Below, in pieces: positions 45,501 through 57,799 of a DNA stretch of 64,000 nt. The notes beneath the pieces are model-generated. The model worked only from the letters and a program-made list of their open reading frames with translations. It did not search any database and was not told the DNA's origin. Where the stretch lies: NCBI RefSeq assembly GCF_015706575.1, contig NW_024037074.1:18775334-18839333 (forward strand), written 5' to 3'. This stretch comes from Patiria miniata (lineage: Eukaryota > Echinodermata > Asteroidea > Valvatida > Asterinidae). The position numbers and the translations under genes were made by a program. Numbering within the stretch: position 1 is the stretch's first letter; each line of letters opens with the position of its first letter.

Positions 45501-48500
45501 CCCTAGTGAGTAGTGACTTTGCCCCAAGGATTTTCTGGGGCTAAGTAAGAAAGGATGCCCTAGAAAAGCAAGAAAATTTAAACACGGAGAAAAACAAAAA
45601 AATGCCAAACAGTTAGTCTTGACAAATGCAGGCAAAAACCCCGGTGAACTTTTGTGACCGCAATTAAGATTTCCCAAAGGGGGATGGTAGCATCAGGTAT
45701 TCTCTGAACACCGATGCATGGGGAAAGCTCTGCGATACACCATTATCAGTCCGTTTCAGGTTAATGAATGACGCACTCGCAAATTTTGACACGGCAAATT
45801 TATCTTCATATCTTGAGACGCTCCATCCGACATTATTGCTTTTCTTGTCCGTCCATGCACGTTAACAACCATAAAAAAACCAACCCAAAAAAGGTTGGTC
45901 ACTTGTACATCACAACCACATTTCTGTGGTGTGTCTTAAAGACTTCATTTCCAAATTCTAGTCCTTGACGCTACCTGACATTCTAGAAAATAACCACGCA
46001 TCAGACATGACTACATTTTACAGAAACGTGACATGTCAGTAGTTCTTCTTATTATGTCTTTTGTCACGTGCGTGATGCACTCCTTGGCCTAATGACTGCA
46101 TTTACTGCACAATCAATCCCCCCTGGAATTGCAAAATATCTTTTTTCTCTCAAAGAGCACAACACCATCCCCCATTGGGATGAAAAAGTGATCAATTTTA
46201 GGATGAAAAGCTGCAAGACTTTCCAAAGAATGCTTCTATTCTCAACTATGGCATATACATGTACGTATTGCATTTGATGTCTTGCGCTATGGCATCTACG
46301 TCTTCCAATAAATGCATCTATTGTGACTACAAAAATAGAAACCAATTGAATTGCCTGACTGCTTATAACATAAACTGACAATACATGGTTTTTCTTGCCA
46401 TACCATAATCAAATTTAAGAAAATTTAATTTGGTTTTAAAGGTAAAAATACAACATTTGCTTTTGCTGTAATTTTCAGAAATGGATGGATTTGGGGGTTA
46501 GTATTTTATAGCAATACCGTTACACACTGACCTGTCTAAAGTTCTGCGTTTATATATTGGAAACAACCCCCCCCCCAAAAAAAAATGCTGTTCTTGTAGT
46601 CTGGTTCCCTGACCCTACTTCAGACGAAACAGAGCAAGATGTTGGAGAATCGCAGGTCAGGGAACCATACTAGCTGGCTGGCACCCATTCACCGATGTGT
46701 ATAACTGATTGGAAACAAAATGTGGACTAGCTAAATTTGGTAAATTGGGGGCAGTATTTGAAGGAAAAAAAAAATTTCTAATGATGACCAGCTGACCGAC
46801 CATCATTGGAAATTGATACAAAAAATCCACTTTTCTTGAAAATGTCAGCACACCAGGTACCATGATTTTTACAGGATGCTTGAGACTGTCATTCACTAAC
46901 AGTAAAGTAAGGTATTTCATAATAATTTGGTAGTTTTGTTTTTTGATGTTTGCAAATGTTGTACATGTATATTACCTTTAACCAAAACTGCAACATTCGT
47001 CTCTATATCAACATTGCGTACAGTACTAACCCAATCAGTAACCAAACAACTGAAAACATCACTGTACACAGTCTTTCCTGAAATGTGAGATAGCTTGAGA
47101 TAAATTTTCATCAAATTACTGTTTTGAGGTGTACACTACAGTGATGTATTCTCCGTTCAAAACAAACCGCTCCTTCGTGAGAATAATAAAATCACCTGCT
47201 TTAAAATAAAATTTTTTAAAAATTCATGAACCTTTCTTTCCGCTAAGATTAAACCTGACAAATATCCCTAGTGGGCAATGGCAGGTCAAAACACAATGCA
47301 CTACAAAAGAACTTACACGGCACAAAAAACAAGCTTAAATACACGAACAGGCTTTTAAAAATCTCTTTAAAATCGTTCTTTGATATTTAGGAAGAAATCT
47401 TCTGAGGATTACTCGGAGGTATTGCAGGGGCTCCAAAAATCCCCCAGGGATACAAGATGAGCTGTTCTTTTAAAGGAATAACCAGATGAGGTTTCTTTTG
47501 GTTATTTTTTGTGGTTTTTTTTGTTGCTGTGCTTTCATTAGAACCGACGTCAGTCGTCCCAATGCCTGCAGCACCTGGTGGCAATTCGGAGTTATCTAAC
47601 GGAGGCAAATGGGGCAACAAATTCGTTGGTTATAGATGAACAAACAAATAAAATGATGGCCTATGGTTTGCACAGGTGTGGTCTCACTACTAATGAAGGT
47701 TCGAGATTGTCTTTTGAGATTTGAAACGGAACTTACTGAAATTTATAGACATGTTCACGAAAGCTTTTATTGAGAATGTCAGAAATCCTTTAAAAAATTT
47801 TTGTACATAACAAAAGAAAAGGGGACATTAAATCGCAGGAATTTTACGGGACTGTATTGTAAGTCCGATAAGTCCGAGGCCACATAAGCCTGACACCGCA
47901 TAAGAGCAAAATTTTGGAATTATGAGGTGTCGGATCTATGAGGCATTGAACTTCACCTCATAATTCCGAAAACAGACAAACGATGTTTCGGACAAACAAT
48001 GTTTCGGACAGTAAATGAGGTGTCAGGCTTACGAGGCGTCGGACATATGGGCCTTTATTTGGTTGGGGGATGAGATTTTGTCGAACTTATGAGGCGTCGG
48101 ACCTACCGGTATGAGGCGTCAGACTTATGCGCGGAGCCCATTTTATAACTGTGACATTTTGGTTAAAACAGGTAAGGAGATAGAGTAAAATAAAAGAATA
48201 TAAATGAGCCACATTTGGAGATGTTCCAATGCCATCAACAATCGATGTACATACATGTAGCGGAAAGTAAAAGTTTAAAGAAGCTTCCAGTACAGCATGT
48301 CCTGCAATGTGCTTTGTTTGATTATGCCATAATGGCCCCTGTGTCAGGGATGTTCATCTGTCTAGTCCTGCCGTAACTCTTTATGGTTATCCTGATACCT
48401 TCACTATCACCTAAGACACGGTAATTTTCCCAGCAGGCAGGTGCGGAAGTAATCAAGAAACCGGCGAGCCGTGCGGAAACGGTGAGCTAGGTCTCACGCT

Positions 48501-51500
48501 TCGAGTAACCATGGCCTATTTCTTCTAAACACACACATTAAAGACGCAATTTGGTAAGATTGGAAAAGGTGTTTGATGCAGGCTTGACCTGAAAAATAAT
48601 CCTGATTGCCCATCTCCTGCATGATTACTGTTCATTCCCCCCCCCCTTCCTTCACCTTCAAAAACCAACTGACGTCCAATGTTCATATTCCTAACCGATA
48701 GAGGGCAGTTTCTACCAGTATTTTGGGGTTTTCATTCAATCTTGAAATCTGTGTTATCTATAACAATATTAGGATGTGACTGGAAAGGTAGTATTTGGTC
48801 CACTAAACTTACCACAACAAAAAAATTCCACCTCACTCTTATTAGGTGCGTTCTAAGCGTGAAAGCGTATGAATCAAACAACTTTTGTGACGTCATGAGA
48901 AGCACTCGCACTGCAAATTCGCAAATATTGCACACATTCCAAATTTCGCAGTGAATGTTTCCTGATGTCATATTTGCGTCACGTACGTATGAACCGGGTT
49001 TTAGTCATCCCGGTACTGCCCGCCCAAACTGCCCAGCCAATACTTGTACCACTCCAGCACTGGTTTTATGGAATCATTTGGGGAATGAATACAATGTAAT
49101 ACGATGTAGTATACTAAATACAGCCTGTCTCAAAAAAAATGGTACAATCAGAAAAAAAAATTGGTTAAATATGAAATTTCAAACTAAGTCATTCTTACTT
49201 GGCATAATATTAAAGAACAAAGACTGGGCTTTCCAATAGTGTTTGTTTGATCTTATTTGCTTTTGTCAATTCAGAGATATAATCAATTTAGTGCGATACA
49301 CCAAAATCGATTTTGTGCCACTTTTATGCATGGGCAGAGTTGTTTCGAGTACTGTGGCACAAACTTGATTTTTGTGTTCCGCAGTAAACTGGAGTTCTCT
49401 GGATTGACAAAAGCAAATGAGATGAAACAAAAAGTATTGGAAAGCCTGGTCTTTTTTCTTAAATGTGATGCTCAAAACGACTTACTTATGTTGAGATTTA
49501 ATATTGAAAAAAAAAATCGTTTTCAATTGTACCATTTTTTTTTAGACAGGCTGTACTACTGTACATGCATGATATATGTACATGTACATGTATGTACAGG
49601 CTTTTAGACTAGATTTACCGGTAGCTACAGATGCATTGTGGACCACTTACAAATTGGATCTACATGGCAGCTTTGCTTGGGATTAACTGTAACATGTAAT
49701 TCCAATGTGGATTGTTATTGCTGTCTATGTACGACTCACACACAGGACATTAAACCCGAAGCCTGGGGGGGGGGGGCTGTGATAAACTGTGACACTTCCC
49801 AGCCAAACTGTCTTCATGTCTTATTCATATGTTTGCGATGTGTACCAGAATGATTCCTGTCGCACACAGAATCTCTCCGAAACCCTCCGGGTTATTTACA
49901 TTGGATCAGAAAAGTTGCCGACCAGACAGGAGAGAAGATGGCCTCTAAGCACCAATGATGGAGGGGTTGGAACAAGTCAGACGGAAAAAATAATAATAAT
50001 GTGTGTGTGTAGACAGGGGGAGAATTTTGAAATTAATTGCCAGTAAGATATACTTGTGACTGCAAGAGAGCGGTTGTTTGTGCACGGATAATGATATCGT
50101 TGGAGAGCGCAGATTGCCTCGGTGGCGTCAGGCAGGAAGGTAGGGTATTATGTTGAAATGGATATCACCGTCTCCACATCAGCATCAGCATCACCATCAT
50201 TATCATCTTCATCATCTACGCTGTTTTTACCATGTCCAGGTATCATCTTTAAGGCATGCTAACACTTGGAGCAAACGAGATGCGAGCTTGTGGTGTCGCC
50301 AGTTTTCTCACTGCGAAACTGCTAAAGTTCCTCACATTTCATCTCTTCTAACATTGGGTTTGGACCTTCGCCGACATAGTTTGCGTGACATGTACTTGAT
50401 GCTATCCGAGACCTTGCTAGAAATAATTCATATGTTTGCTCCGGTGGGACTTGAACCCATGACCTCCTGCTTACTAGTGCAGACTTCTTACCACTCTGGA
50501 AAGTTCTGCTGCTAAATTTTCATGAATACAATTCACTGATGCATGTAAACGTATGAACCGACCTTAATAGCCTTCAAGTTGGAGCAATTTCCCCAAAGAT
50601 CTGCTCTCAGCAATCTTGCCTCTCTCTGCAGCCAAATGAGAGACACTTGAACCTTAAGGATGCGATGAAAGATGTGGATTTTTTAACCTTAAAGACGGGA
50701 TGAGAGATGGGGATTTTGCAGGGGCAGAAGAAAATCGATGAAGACCGGAAAGTGTAGATTATGAAAAAAAGGACAAGGAGCAACGTTAGGGGAAGAAGGG
50801 TGATTGATTTGGGTGGAAATAGGAATGTGAAGCCAGGGTTATCTTTTGGAACTTGAAGTAAAATTAAGTAAATAGAAGGAAATTGCAAGAAACTCACAGC
50901 TACGAGTTATGGCCAATACCCAAAACTAGTTGTGCATATGAAAACTGTGAGTTTGGCTCATTGGAAAGACCACTGAATAAGCTTTCCCATGATGTATAGA
51001 ATATGGGAATTGGACAAAATCTGACACAGTTATAGGTAGTTTCAGTCCCAACTTTTAGGACTTAAAACTTAAAAATTCAAAAAATTAAAAGAGAAATTTG
51101 TTGTTAAAGCTCTGAAATTATACCCTTAGGAAATTTACAAATTAATTTCATTGAAAGTCAATTTTTACTTTGTCTAACGGCTAAATCTGAATTTCAATAA
51201 TCTTTGCCTGTTCGGCTTTGAGACTTCCAACTGGTTCTGTGCTTGGGGGGGGGGGGGGGGGGGAGGGGTCACATATACTGTAGCAATGTCAGGCCGTAGT
51301 ATGAAAGTGACAGCACTATGGCAGCATCAATTTATGGTGATAGTGAAGGTGCATTACGAGACTATAAATTACCACCGCTGGACTATATTGGTGTGTCAGG
51401 GTTGTACGTGAAGTAGTGAATAACCATCCTAGAGTACGGGTTAATAACCGAGCTGGATGCACGTACACGTCCAATCAACAAGTCATTTATTACAACGCAC

Positions 51501-52097
51501 ATGTTCACTACGGGCCTGCAAACAAGGCGGGCAGGCAGATCAAACCTGTACCGGGCTTGTATCATCGATAAATATTGTAAGGGCTCCGTGCGCAAACAAG
51601 AGAGGGCACTTATTTGTACCCCGTTCGAGAGCCCCGGTTTCGCACGCGTATGGCACACAGTACGCATGACTTGTTTTATTCTGAGTGTGCACAAAGTTAC
51701 TGCGTCTTCGCGTGAGCATCAGGCGTCATCGGCAATGCGTTTGAATGTCACTCCAGGTGGTCTCCCCCAACTCTTCCTTATTTACCGTTGAGAAGCCTGT
51801 CACCAGCCCTGATCATCGGTGGGGAGGGTGGGGGGGCATAGTATCAACTAGGGGGGACCACTACCATAAAAAATACAAAATACATATGTATGGCTCTTGC
51901 CGTTGGGGAAAGGGCCATCAGGCCCCTCCCCCTTGCAAATTCACATTCGCATTCTCATGAAGTATTGAACCGGCCTTCACAATTCCATATTTACTAGAGA
52001 TGCTCCTACGCACATACTATGCAAGCCACAAAGCACTTACATGTACATGTACATGTACATGAATCACATACCTGTAGCGCGCAGAACTGGCTCGCAT
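42592..52097 (-). CDS. NAXE: NAD(P)HX epimerase (YjeF N-terminal domain protein)
   Basis: Coding exons on the minus strand: 52097-52072, 44830-44611, 43420-43162, 42809-42592, total 723 nt (240 residues plus TAG). All junctions are GT-AG and phases (2, 0, 1) agree. The protein shows [18 protein letters not shown] (27-44), the nucleotide-binding loop [10 protein letters not shown] (64-73), [10 protein letters not shown] (130-139) and SIDIPSGWDVEKG (163-175), all hallmarks of NAXE, and ends in the conserved [10 protein letters not shown] region. The enzyme epimerises hydrated NAD(P)H so that NAXD can repair it. The first exon encodes only MRASSARY plus two bases; its frame is closed by TGA at 52131-52133. 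The start resembles invertebrate forms that begin just before the SQ-EA-ID-ELF motif, so no mitochondrial presequence is visible. The last three exons are near certain; the first is well supported by phase, donor and fit. Confidence 0.92.
43961..44358. mobile_element. 398-bp foldback MITE in NAXE intron
   Basis: GCATGCAGCACTTT at the left pairs with AAAGTGCTACATGTGC at the right, and the arms (GGATATGAAAGCCCAATTCA, TTTTAGTAC, ACAACCACCGTTTTAA) stay complementary for about 170 bp. It lies in the intron between the exons at 43420 and 44611. Confidence 0.75.
46440..46976 (-). mobile_element. TTAA-flanked MITE, family 1, copy 2
   Basis: TTAA lies at 46436-46439 and 46977-46980, with ends AGGTAAAAATACAACATTTG and, on the other strand, AGGTAATATACATGTACAAC. 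It is collinear, in reverse, with 11743-12234 over most of its length. Confidence 0.75.
47870..48135. repeat. Degenerate short repeats with ATGAGGCGTCGGACTTA consensus
   Basis: Variants of TATGAGGYGTCGGAC or its reverse (GTCCGA--CC-CATAA) occur about eight times in 265 bp, in both orientations, with some in tandem (ACAAACAATGTTTCGGAC twice). No protein frame follows the period. Confidence 0.65.
48842..49004. mobile_element. Probable MITE related to the element at 9077-9193
   Basis: The right end CGTATGAACCGGGTTTTAG resembles the arms of the element at 9077-9193, and the interior has TGACGTCATG and TTCGCA motifs inverted around a centre. The left end is poorly conserved, so borders are approximate. 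Confidence 0.4.
49121..49553. mobile_element. 433-bp mariner-like MITE with TA target
   Basis: The ends CAGCCTGTCTCAAAAAAAAT and, on the other strand, CAGCCTGTCTAAAAAAAAAT are each flanked by TA (49119-49120 and 49554-49555). Arms of about 200 bp remain complementary (GTTTCATCTCATTTGC, CAATCCAGAGAA). A TA target and CAG-type ends fit Tc1/mariner. No transposase is present. Confidence 0.8.
50438..50500 (-). repeat. tRNA-like (SINE-type) sequence
   Basis: On the minus strand an A-box-like AGAGTGGTAAG (50487-50497) is followed by CTGC-ACTAGTAA-GCAG and a B-box GGTTCAAGTCC (50447-50457). The 3' side CCCACCGGAGC has no pairing partner at the 5' side, so this is a tRNA-derived repeat and not a tRNA gene. 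Confidence 0.55.
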
Positions 52098-52498
52098 GAG
52101 TTTAGAGCACAGAGAAAAATTTTCAAAACATCAATTTATCTGGACAGGTGTATAATACTGCCCCCCAGCAGGCCTAGGTTCAGGGAGTAATTAAGCCTAT
52201 CCTCCAAGCGATTGCTCATTATTAGAATCCTTGTTACAGGTGTGATACGCAAGGTGCACGCACTCTTGATTAAGCACGTCCATGCATGATATATCCCAGA
52301 GTGATCAGATGACAAGCATTCCCCAGACCAATTCTAATCTTGGGGTAATTAACAGCTGAACATACGCTCTGCTGATGAAGCGCCTTGAGCGCAGATAATG
52401 GTGGATACATGCACTTTATAAAAACAACACGTTCCTGTAAATGTACCCTTAAAGGAGACATTTTTTTGTCATAAGTTATACGGGTGCATACCTACATG

Positions 52499-52575
52499 TA
52501 TGTTCCCCAATACTGATGTTCCAACCCTAACCCTAATCCTAAGGATTTCGGGGAACATAGGTATTGGGGAACATC
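52499..52575. repeat. Inverted repeat with telomere-like loop
   Basis: ATGTTCCCCAATACT at 52499-52513 pairs with GTATTGGGGAACAT at 52561-52574. Between them lies AACCCTAACCCTAATCCTAA (52523-52542), about three units of the animal telomere repeat with one change. It lies about 400 bp upstream of the NAXE start. Confidence 0.65.
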
Positions 52576-52839
52576 GGGTAGACCCCAGTTATACAGTACC
52601 TAAGAGAGAAAAGGTACCGGGTATATTAACAAGACATTTCAACGTCTCCCTAATGTATGTGACAACTCCAATTTAGAGGCAAATTTTAATATAAATTACT
52701 ATTACTTTATTATGACAATCTTTGGTTCCTAAATTTTGAGACTACACACAGCTTTGCTTTTGTTAACTCTCCTATGCAAACACACATTCTGAGCCAAGTT
52801 GTCCTTTCAGTCAAAATCAATCAAGCCCCCAGCCTACAT

Positions 52840-52960
52840 AAAGCAGGATTGACTGGCTGTGACTGTTTATGTAATTTGATGCAGCTATGCTTTGACAGTA
52901 AGTGATTGATAAGGCAGCTGTGCCTACCAGTTGCCTGCTTTTGTCTGTTGACTGCATTTG
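52840..52960 (-). repeat. Dispersed repeat family (copy 2 of 3)
   Basis: The reverse complement matches 25210-25350 (CAGCCAGTCAATCCTGC, CAACAGACAAAAGCAGGCAA). A third diverged copy, sharing GACTAGTCA-AG-GCTTGCT-GA-ATATGA with this region, lies at about 56335-56520. Confidence 0.6.
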
Positions 52961-52999
52961 ACTAGTCAGAGAGCTTGCTTGAAATATGACCTGACTGTT

Positions 53000-54980
53000 G
53001 GTGACTAGCCTGTGCAAAAGGCATGGCAGGAGAAGTAGATGGATTTTTGACTGTGTCTGACTGTTCAAACAGGTTAATGTTTATGCCTTATTGAAGCAGT
53101 ACCGTACACTCGGAAATTCGGCCAAGATGTGGACGATGGATCTGCCTAATGGAGAACGTTGCATTTCTGCTAGAAACCCTTCTTGAATCCCTAAAAATCC
53201 TTGACTGTGCAACTAACCTGAGGGCACGTTGGTTGGTTAGGCTTTTTGCAGTCTGTCTGGCAATTTATGAAAACAAAAGAAAACTGCACAAGGTGTGTGA
53301 GCAGTACATTTTTTTTTATATCCCCCCTTTTTTGGGGGGGGGGGGGGAGAAGGGAATAAAATGTTTATGTCCAAGCTGTTCTCATTCAAAAGTCTGTGTC
53401 TTCCAAAACTCTCCAAGAACTCTACGGCATATCACCCTTTAATTGCCCTCGGGCGCTTTCTAATCTATCCTTAGAAAACAGTTCAGCTCATCTGACATGG
53501 AATCCTGGATTTGCCTCCCGGGTTAGAGTCCCGATAGCACGGATACTTTCTCCCGACTGCATTGGGTGTTAGACCTGGGAGATCTATCCCTCTTCAAGCC
53601 TGCCCCTCTGGCAATCAGCCCCTCCCTGCAGGTGGAAAATACGGCCAGAACTGACTCGCCAAAAGTTCAGTGAAATTTGTGTCACATCTTATCTCCCGTG
53701 TCCGAAACTGAATCTCTGCGACAGCTTCGCAGCCAAAGCTGAGGATGTTTGTGGTGGCGATGATTTTGTGTCCTCGGGCTGGATGGGGGGGGGGGGGGAG
53801 GAGTAGTTGTCGATCTCTCTTCTTGCACAATTTGAGACAGCACGTGTCAAGAGATAATTCAGGCAGAGTATTAAAACTGATGGCGATTGTCCATTTTGAG
53901 AAACCTGAGACATGGTTAAGATCCGAGATACAAGATATTTGGTTTCTATCTCACAAATTTTGTACCTGGAGTTTATCATTTTATTTTAGTAACATTATTT
54001 AAAAATCACAGAAATTTAAATCAGAAAAATGTAAGAGACAGTTTTGATTGAAATATTTTCGCTGATCACAAAGCTTCAGACGTTGCAAACAAAATTGGTG
54101 AGCAAAACATTGATGTATAGCATTTTTACTATTCATTGAAAAGTTGTAACCAACCTTAATTTTTCCCCAACTTAATAACTGCAATAGTGAATAAACTTTG
54201 TTAACACAAATAAAGTAAGAAAAAGATTACTTTAATTTATATACATACTTTTGATAGGGAAGAGATATTTGCTAGGGCATCCATGAAATCAAATTTTCCT
54301 CCAGTGATTAATAATAAAATAATCTTTCAGTTTCTTTGAAGAAGGAAACTCATAGGCATTTTCCAATATCCAAGCTAGACCCCTAAAGTGAAAAAAAAAA
54401 ACAGAACCAAGAACATCCAAGAAGAAAAGCTCAACAAAAAAGCCAAAACAAACAAACAAAACCCTCTCAAATTTAGAGGTGGGCAGGTGTGGCCAGAATA
54501 ACGAAACAAATCTCAAGAACATCTTGTACGATCTTAAAGGAAGCTAACATAGACACACCAATCCTCAAGCCCAAGTAGAAAAAAAAAACGTTCACAGTTT
54601 CTAAAAGCTGGACTGGAATTTCAACCCTGGTCACGTTGGTGGAAGGCGCGGTAAAATGACCCACACTTGACCTCAAATCTAGGATTTCATCCAAAGGCGT
54701 CATTCCAAAAACACATCGGTTGTCACCAGTCCGTGAGGAAATGTCCTCAGACGCAGGCCTCAGACGCAGGAAGTGAGTACGCCGTTTGAATGATAAAAAC
54801 AGATTAACATTAACAGGGGGGGGGGAACTTTGCCAGTTAAAGAGTGAACATTCCAAACGGAACACAAAATGTTCTGGAAATTGAGATACCGTAGTAACTG
54901 ACTTTCACTGATTCTGGAAATATTCAGTTATCTTATTCACAAGAAACATAAAAACAAACTGACAAATTTTTGTTTAGATT
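53000..54980. other. Gene-free region
   Basis: Only short frames occur, interrupted by G runs at 53333-53347 and 53786-53800. A 130-codon minus-strand frame at 54473-54865 shows no domain and low-complexity stretches; it is treated as chance. Confidence 0.5.
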
Positions 54981-54984
54981 TTAA

Positions 54985-55320
54985 AGGTATCATCATTTGT
55001 AATTTCTGCATTTTGTTTGTTTGAAGCAACAAAAGTGCTCAAAATCTGAAGAAGGGTGCTGAACAACTAACCTGGTGAACTTTCAGCTCAGCTTCAGCTG
55101 TATATTCCGAGAAAAGCAGCATTCTACGATCTCGATTTCAAATCAAAAGTTGCTGAATCTTGTTTTGAATTGGGCCTGAATTCAGCATCCGAGGCACGTT
55201 CCCACTAAGCCAATTGCAGGTCCGCGATGTCGCGCACCTATCCGACGAATTATAGAAACCGCGCGCGTGTGTGCGTCATGCCAACGCTTGCACGCGCTTT
55301 GCCGAATAAACAATGAACTA
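54985..55320 (+). mobile_element. TTAA MITE family 2, truncated copy
   Basis: TTAA at 54981-54984 precedes AGGTATCATCATTTGTAATT. The next about 180 bp (GAAGCAACAAAAGTGCTCAAA, GCTGAATCTTGTTTTGA) matches 62964-63465 in reverse orientation. The distal end is not identified. Confidence 0.65.
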
Positions 55321-57375
55321 CTAACAAAAATTTACAACGGTCTCATTTGTCCCATAAAAATATTAGGGTAGGGGCTGTCAGAATAGGCCTAAAGCCTACA
55401 CTACAGTCAAAATTGCAATCCACACAAAAAATTTAAATATAAAGTTTACAAATGATCTTCATGTTTGCATGAATTTTGGGACAAAAGTCTAAAAGTGAAC
55501 AACCTTGTGCAGATGGCATTGATTGCACTCTGAGCCATCAGAGTAACCATTTTAGAGTTATGAGCTCATCTTGTATTAATGTGCAGGTGTTCATACGTAG
55601 ATGGGTTTCGTGATCGACTATAGATCTACAGATTGAGTTGACCTTTAGATTTTGGATGTGACAACCACCGGGCACCATGTGTGCTCTGGTCATTAATTGC
55701 TCGGACAATTAGGCCTACCAATTCTGGCAGGCAAACAGAGGAGATGCGTAATTGAGAATGACGGGATAATTAAGCTCGCTTGATGCAATCTTCAAGGGCG
55801 AGTTTAGGGAGGGGGTGGGGGGGGGGGCAGAGGGGAGGGAAAAATGGTGTACATGCTCATTACCACATCTCTGCCGGTATTCTGAATTTCGAAGGCAGTC
55901 CAAATCTTGGTCTTTATCAAACCTTGCCGTTTATCAGAAACAGTTAAGCATTATTAAACACTTCTTTGCCTGTTTTGTTGGAAAGCAAACAACAAGGATT
56001 AAAGCACTTTTGCTTCCAGTTTGCTCTGTAACTCAAGAATCTTAAAAACTGACCAGAAAATTTAATTATGTTGTTACTAACTTCCAGCTGCTGAAGGACA
56101 GCGTAAACGTGTACATGTATCCTGAATTGGCATAATTCTACATAGGATGCCCCCTTTTTAGCAAAGTCCTTTCTTGATTTCTTGTTGCAGGGGCTCGTTA
56201 ATCGTTACCATTCATTTTTACCAAGTGACTCTGGACTATAAAATTTTTACAATTTATACAATTTTTACATGTATGTACATGCGTATACATACGCATATGT
56301 ACATACTTTACTCCACATAAAACATATATCCAGGTGAGTGATAAAACAGCTGTGACCATAATGTGCCTGCTTTCTCTGTCGACCCAGCTTGACTAGTCAC
56401 AGTGCTTGCTAGACATATGATCTGACTGCTAGCGACAAGACTTTGTTAAAAGTATATAGCAGGGGATGTGGAAGTGAATTTTGACTGTCTGTGACTGTTT
56501 AAATAGCAGGAGGGTTGAGACACCCTAATACTTTAGTTCACATCAAACATATGGGCATAAATTAAAGTGGCAAGTTAAAGTGACGAGAGGCACAAAAGAC
56601 CTCTCAGAAGAAAAAAAAGAACATCGAAAGTCACAACACCCAGGCCTTGGCTATCAGGAAGTGTGTAAATAGCGCCCTCGTATTGCGTCCACTATAGACC
56701 ATGTTACATTAGTTTGCAAATTGGATGTTGTGGTCACGTATGTGATGCCAATTTTCAGAAAACCGTTCTCTTCTGCACTGCACGTGTATCTCTTGAAATA
56801 TGATTGGCGTAAAAGTGGTGACATTTAACAGTGAAACGTGGGCAAAATTACATGGAAAGGATGCTTAAATGTTTGGGTAGCCTGTTGTTTGTCTGTTGGC
56901 ATTACTTCACATGTAACATGGTCTATCTCAACACTCAGTGGGTTTCTCTTAGGTGAGGCATCACAGGTTTTTTTAATAAACGGCCGTGCTATAACCCGTT
57001 CATCTGAAGTTAGCCAGCTCTGTCGCAATGTTCATGTCTCTAGCTCCTAGCTCGCAGTCATGTGCAGCACCACATTAAGGTCTTACATTACAGATCATGC
57101 CGGTATTCCATAGAGGCACTCTACCGGCTTCAAGAGACTTCACGTATGATGGTAATAATACCCCCGTGGGTATATATGGCAAATGAGTGGATAGGGTTGC
57201 CTGCTCCTCTGACTGATCTAGGGTGTTTTTGTTTTTTCTCTCCCTCTCTTGACGGATTTTTTTTTTCTGTTTCAAAGAGAGTGAGATGACTACTAGTCAG
57301 GTTTCAGAAAGCGGAGAGGTGTTGTTTTCGTTACCTTGCTTGAACTCAGGTTCTGATGAAGCCACAACGGAAATT
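55321..57375. other. Gene-free region
   Basis: Contains a G run (55815-55829), a TACATG/TACGCATA run near 56255-56310 and the third dispersed-repeat copy (about 56335-56520). I see no gene. Confidence 0.5.
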
Positions 57376-57379
57376 TTCA

Positions 57380-57745
57380 GTAAATTGTCAGTATATATTC
57401 GCGAAGTACAGGGGCCGATTTCAAGAAATGATAAGATGCGTCTTAGGAAGGGTAACTCGTCTAAACTTAAGACTCATTCTAGGATCGATTTCACCAAACT
57501 GAAAGACGTGATTAAATTTCCTGAGTTTTCCCTGATTTTTTGTGTTTTCCCCAAATTCCCTGAGTTTTTCAGTAAATATTCGCAAAGTACAGGGGCCGAT
57601 TTCATGAAACACTAAGATGCGTCTTAGGAAGGGTAACTCGTCTAAACTTAAGACTCGTTCTAGAATCGATTTTACCAAACTTAAAGACGTGATTAAATTT
57701 CCTGAGTTGCCCCTGATTTTTTGTGTTTTCCCCATTTTTCCCTGA
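57380..57745. repeat. Two-copy tandem duplication, 181-bp unit
   Basis: GGGGCCGATTTCA occurs at 57411 and 57592. Both units share AAGATGCGTCTTAGGAAGGG, ACTCGTCTAAACTTAAGACTC and GACGTGATTAAATTTCCTGA. The two copies differ at only a few per cent of positions by eye, so the duplication is fairly recent. Confidence 0.85.
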
Positions 57746-57799
57746 GTTTCCCTGACTGGAAATATGGAAACTCATTTTCAATGTTTTCCCTGAGTTCGA

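Larger units (their letters stand above)
44831..52071 (-). other. NAXE: Large NAXE first coding intron (7.2 kb)
   Basis: It runs from GTATGTG on the minus strand (at 52071) to TTTCTGCAG (at 44831). It contains a TTAA MITE, a degenerate GAGGCGTCGGA repeat region, two foldback elements and a tRNA-like sequence. 45000-46430 and 50520-52070 show simple sequence and repeat fragments but no additional exon I can defend. Confidence 0.65.

Noticed and set aside
45486-45677. Minus-strand frame ending LGKYLA as NAXE first exon
   Set aside because: It ends in a stop with no donor in phase 2; the exon at 52072-52097 fits phase and sequence.
50438-50500. Functional tRNA gene at 50.4 kb
   Set aside because: A and B boxes are present but there is no matching acceptor stem.
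54473-54865. 130-codon minus-strand frame near 54.7 kb
   Set aside because: No domain, stretches of Phe and Ser from simple sequence, and no neighbouring exons.
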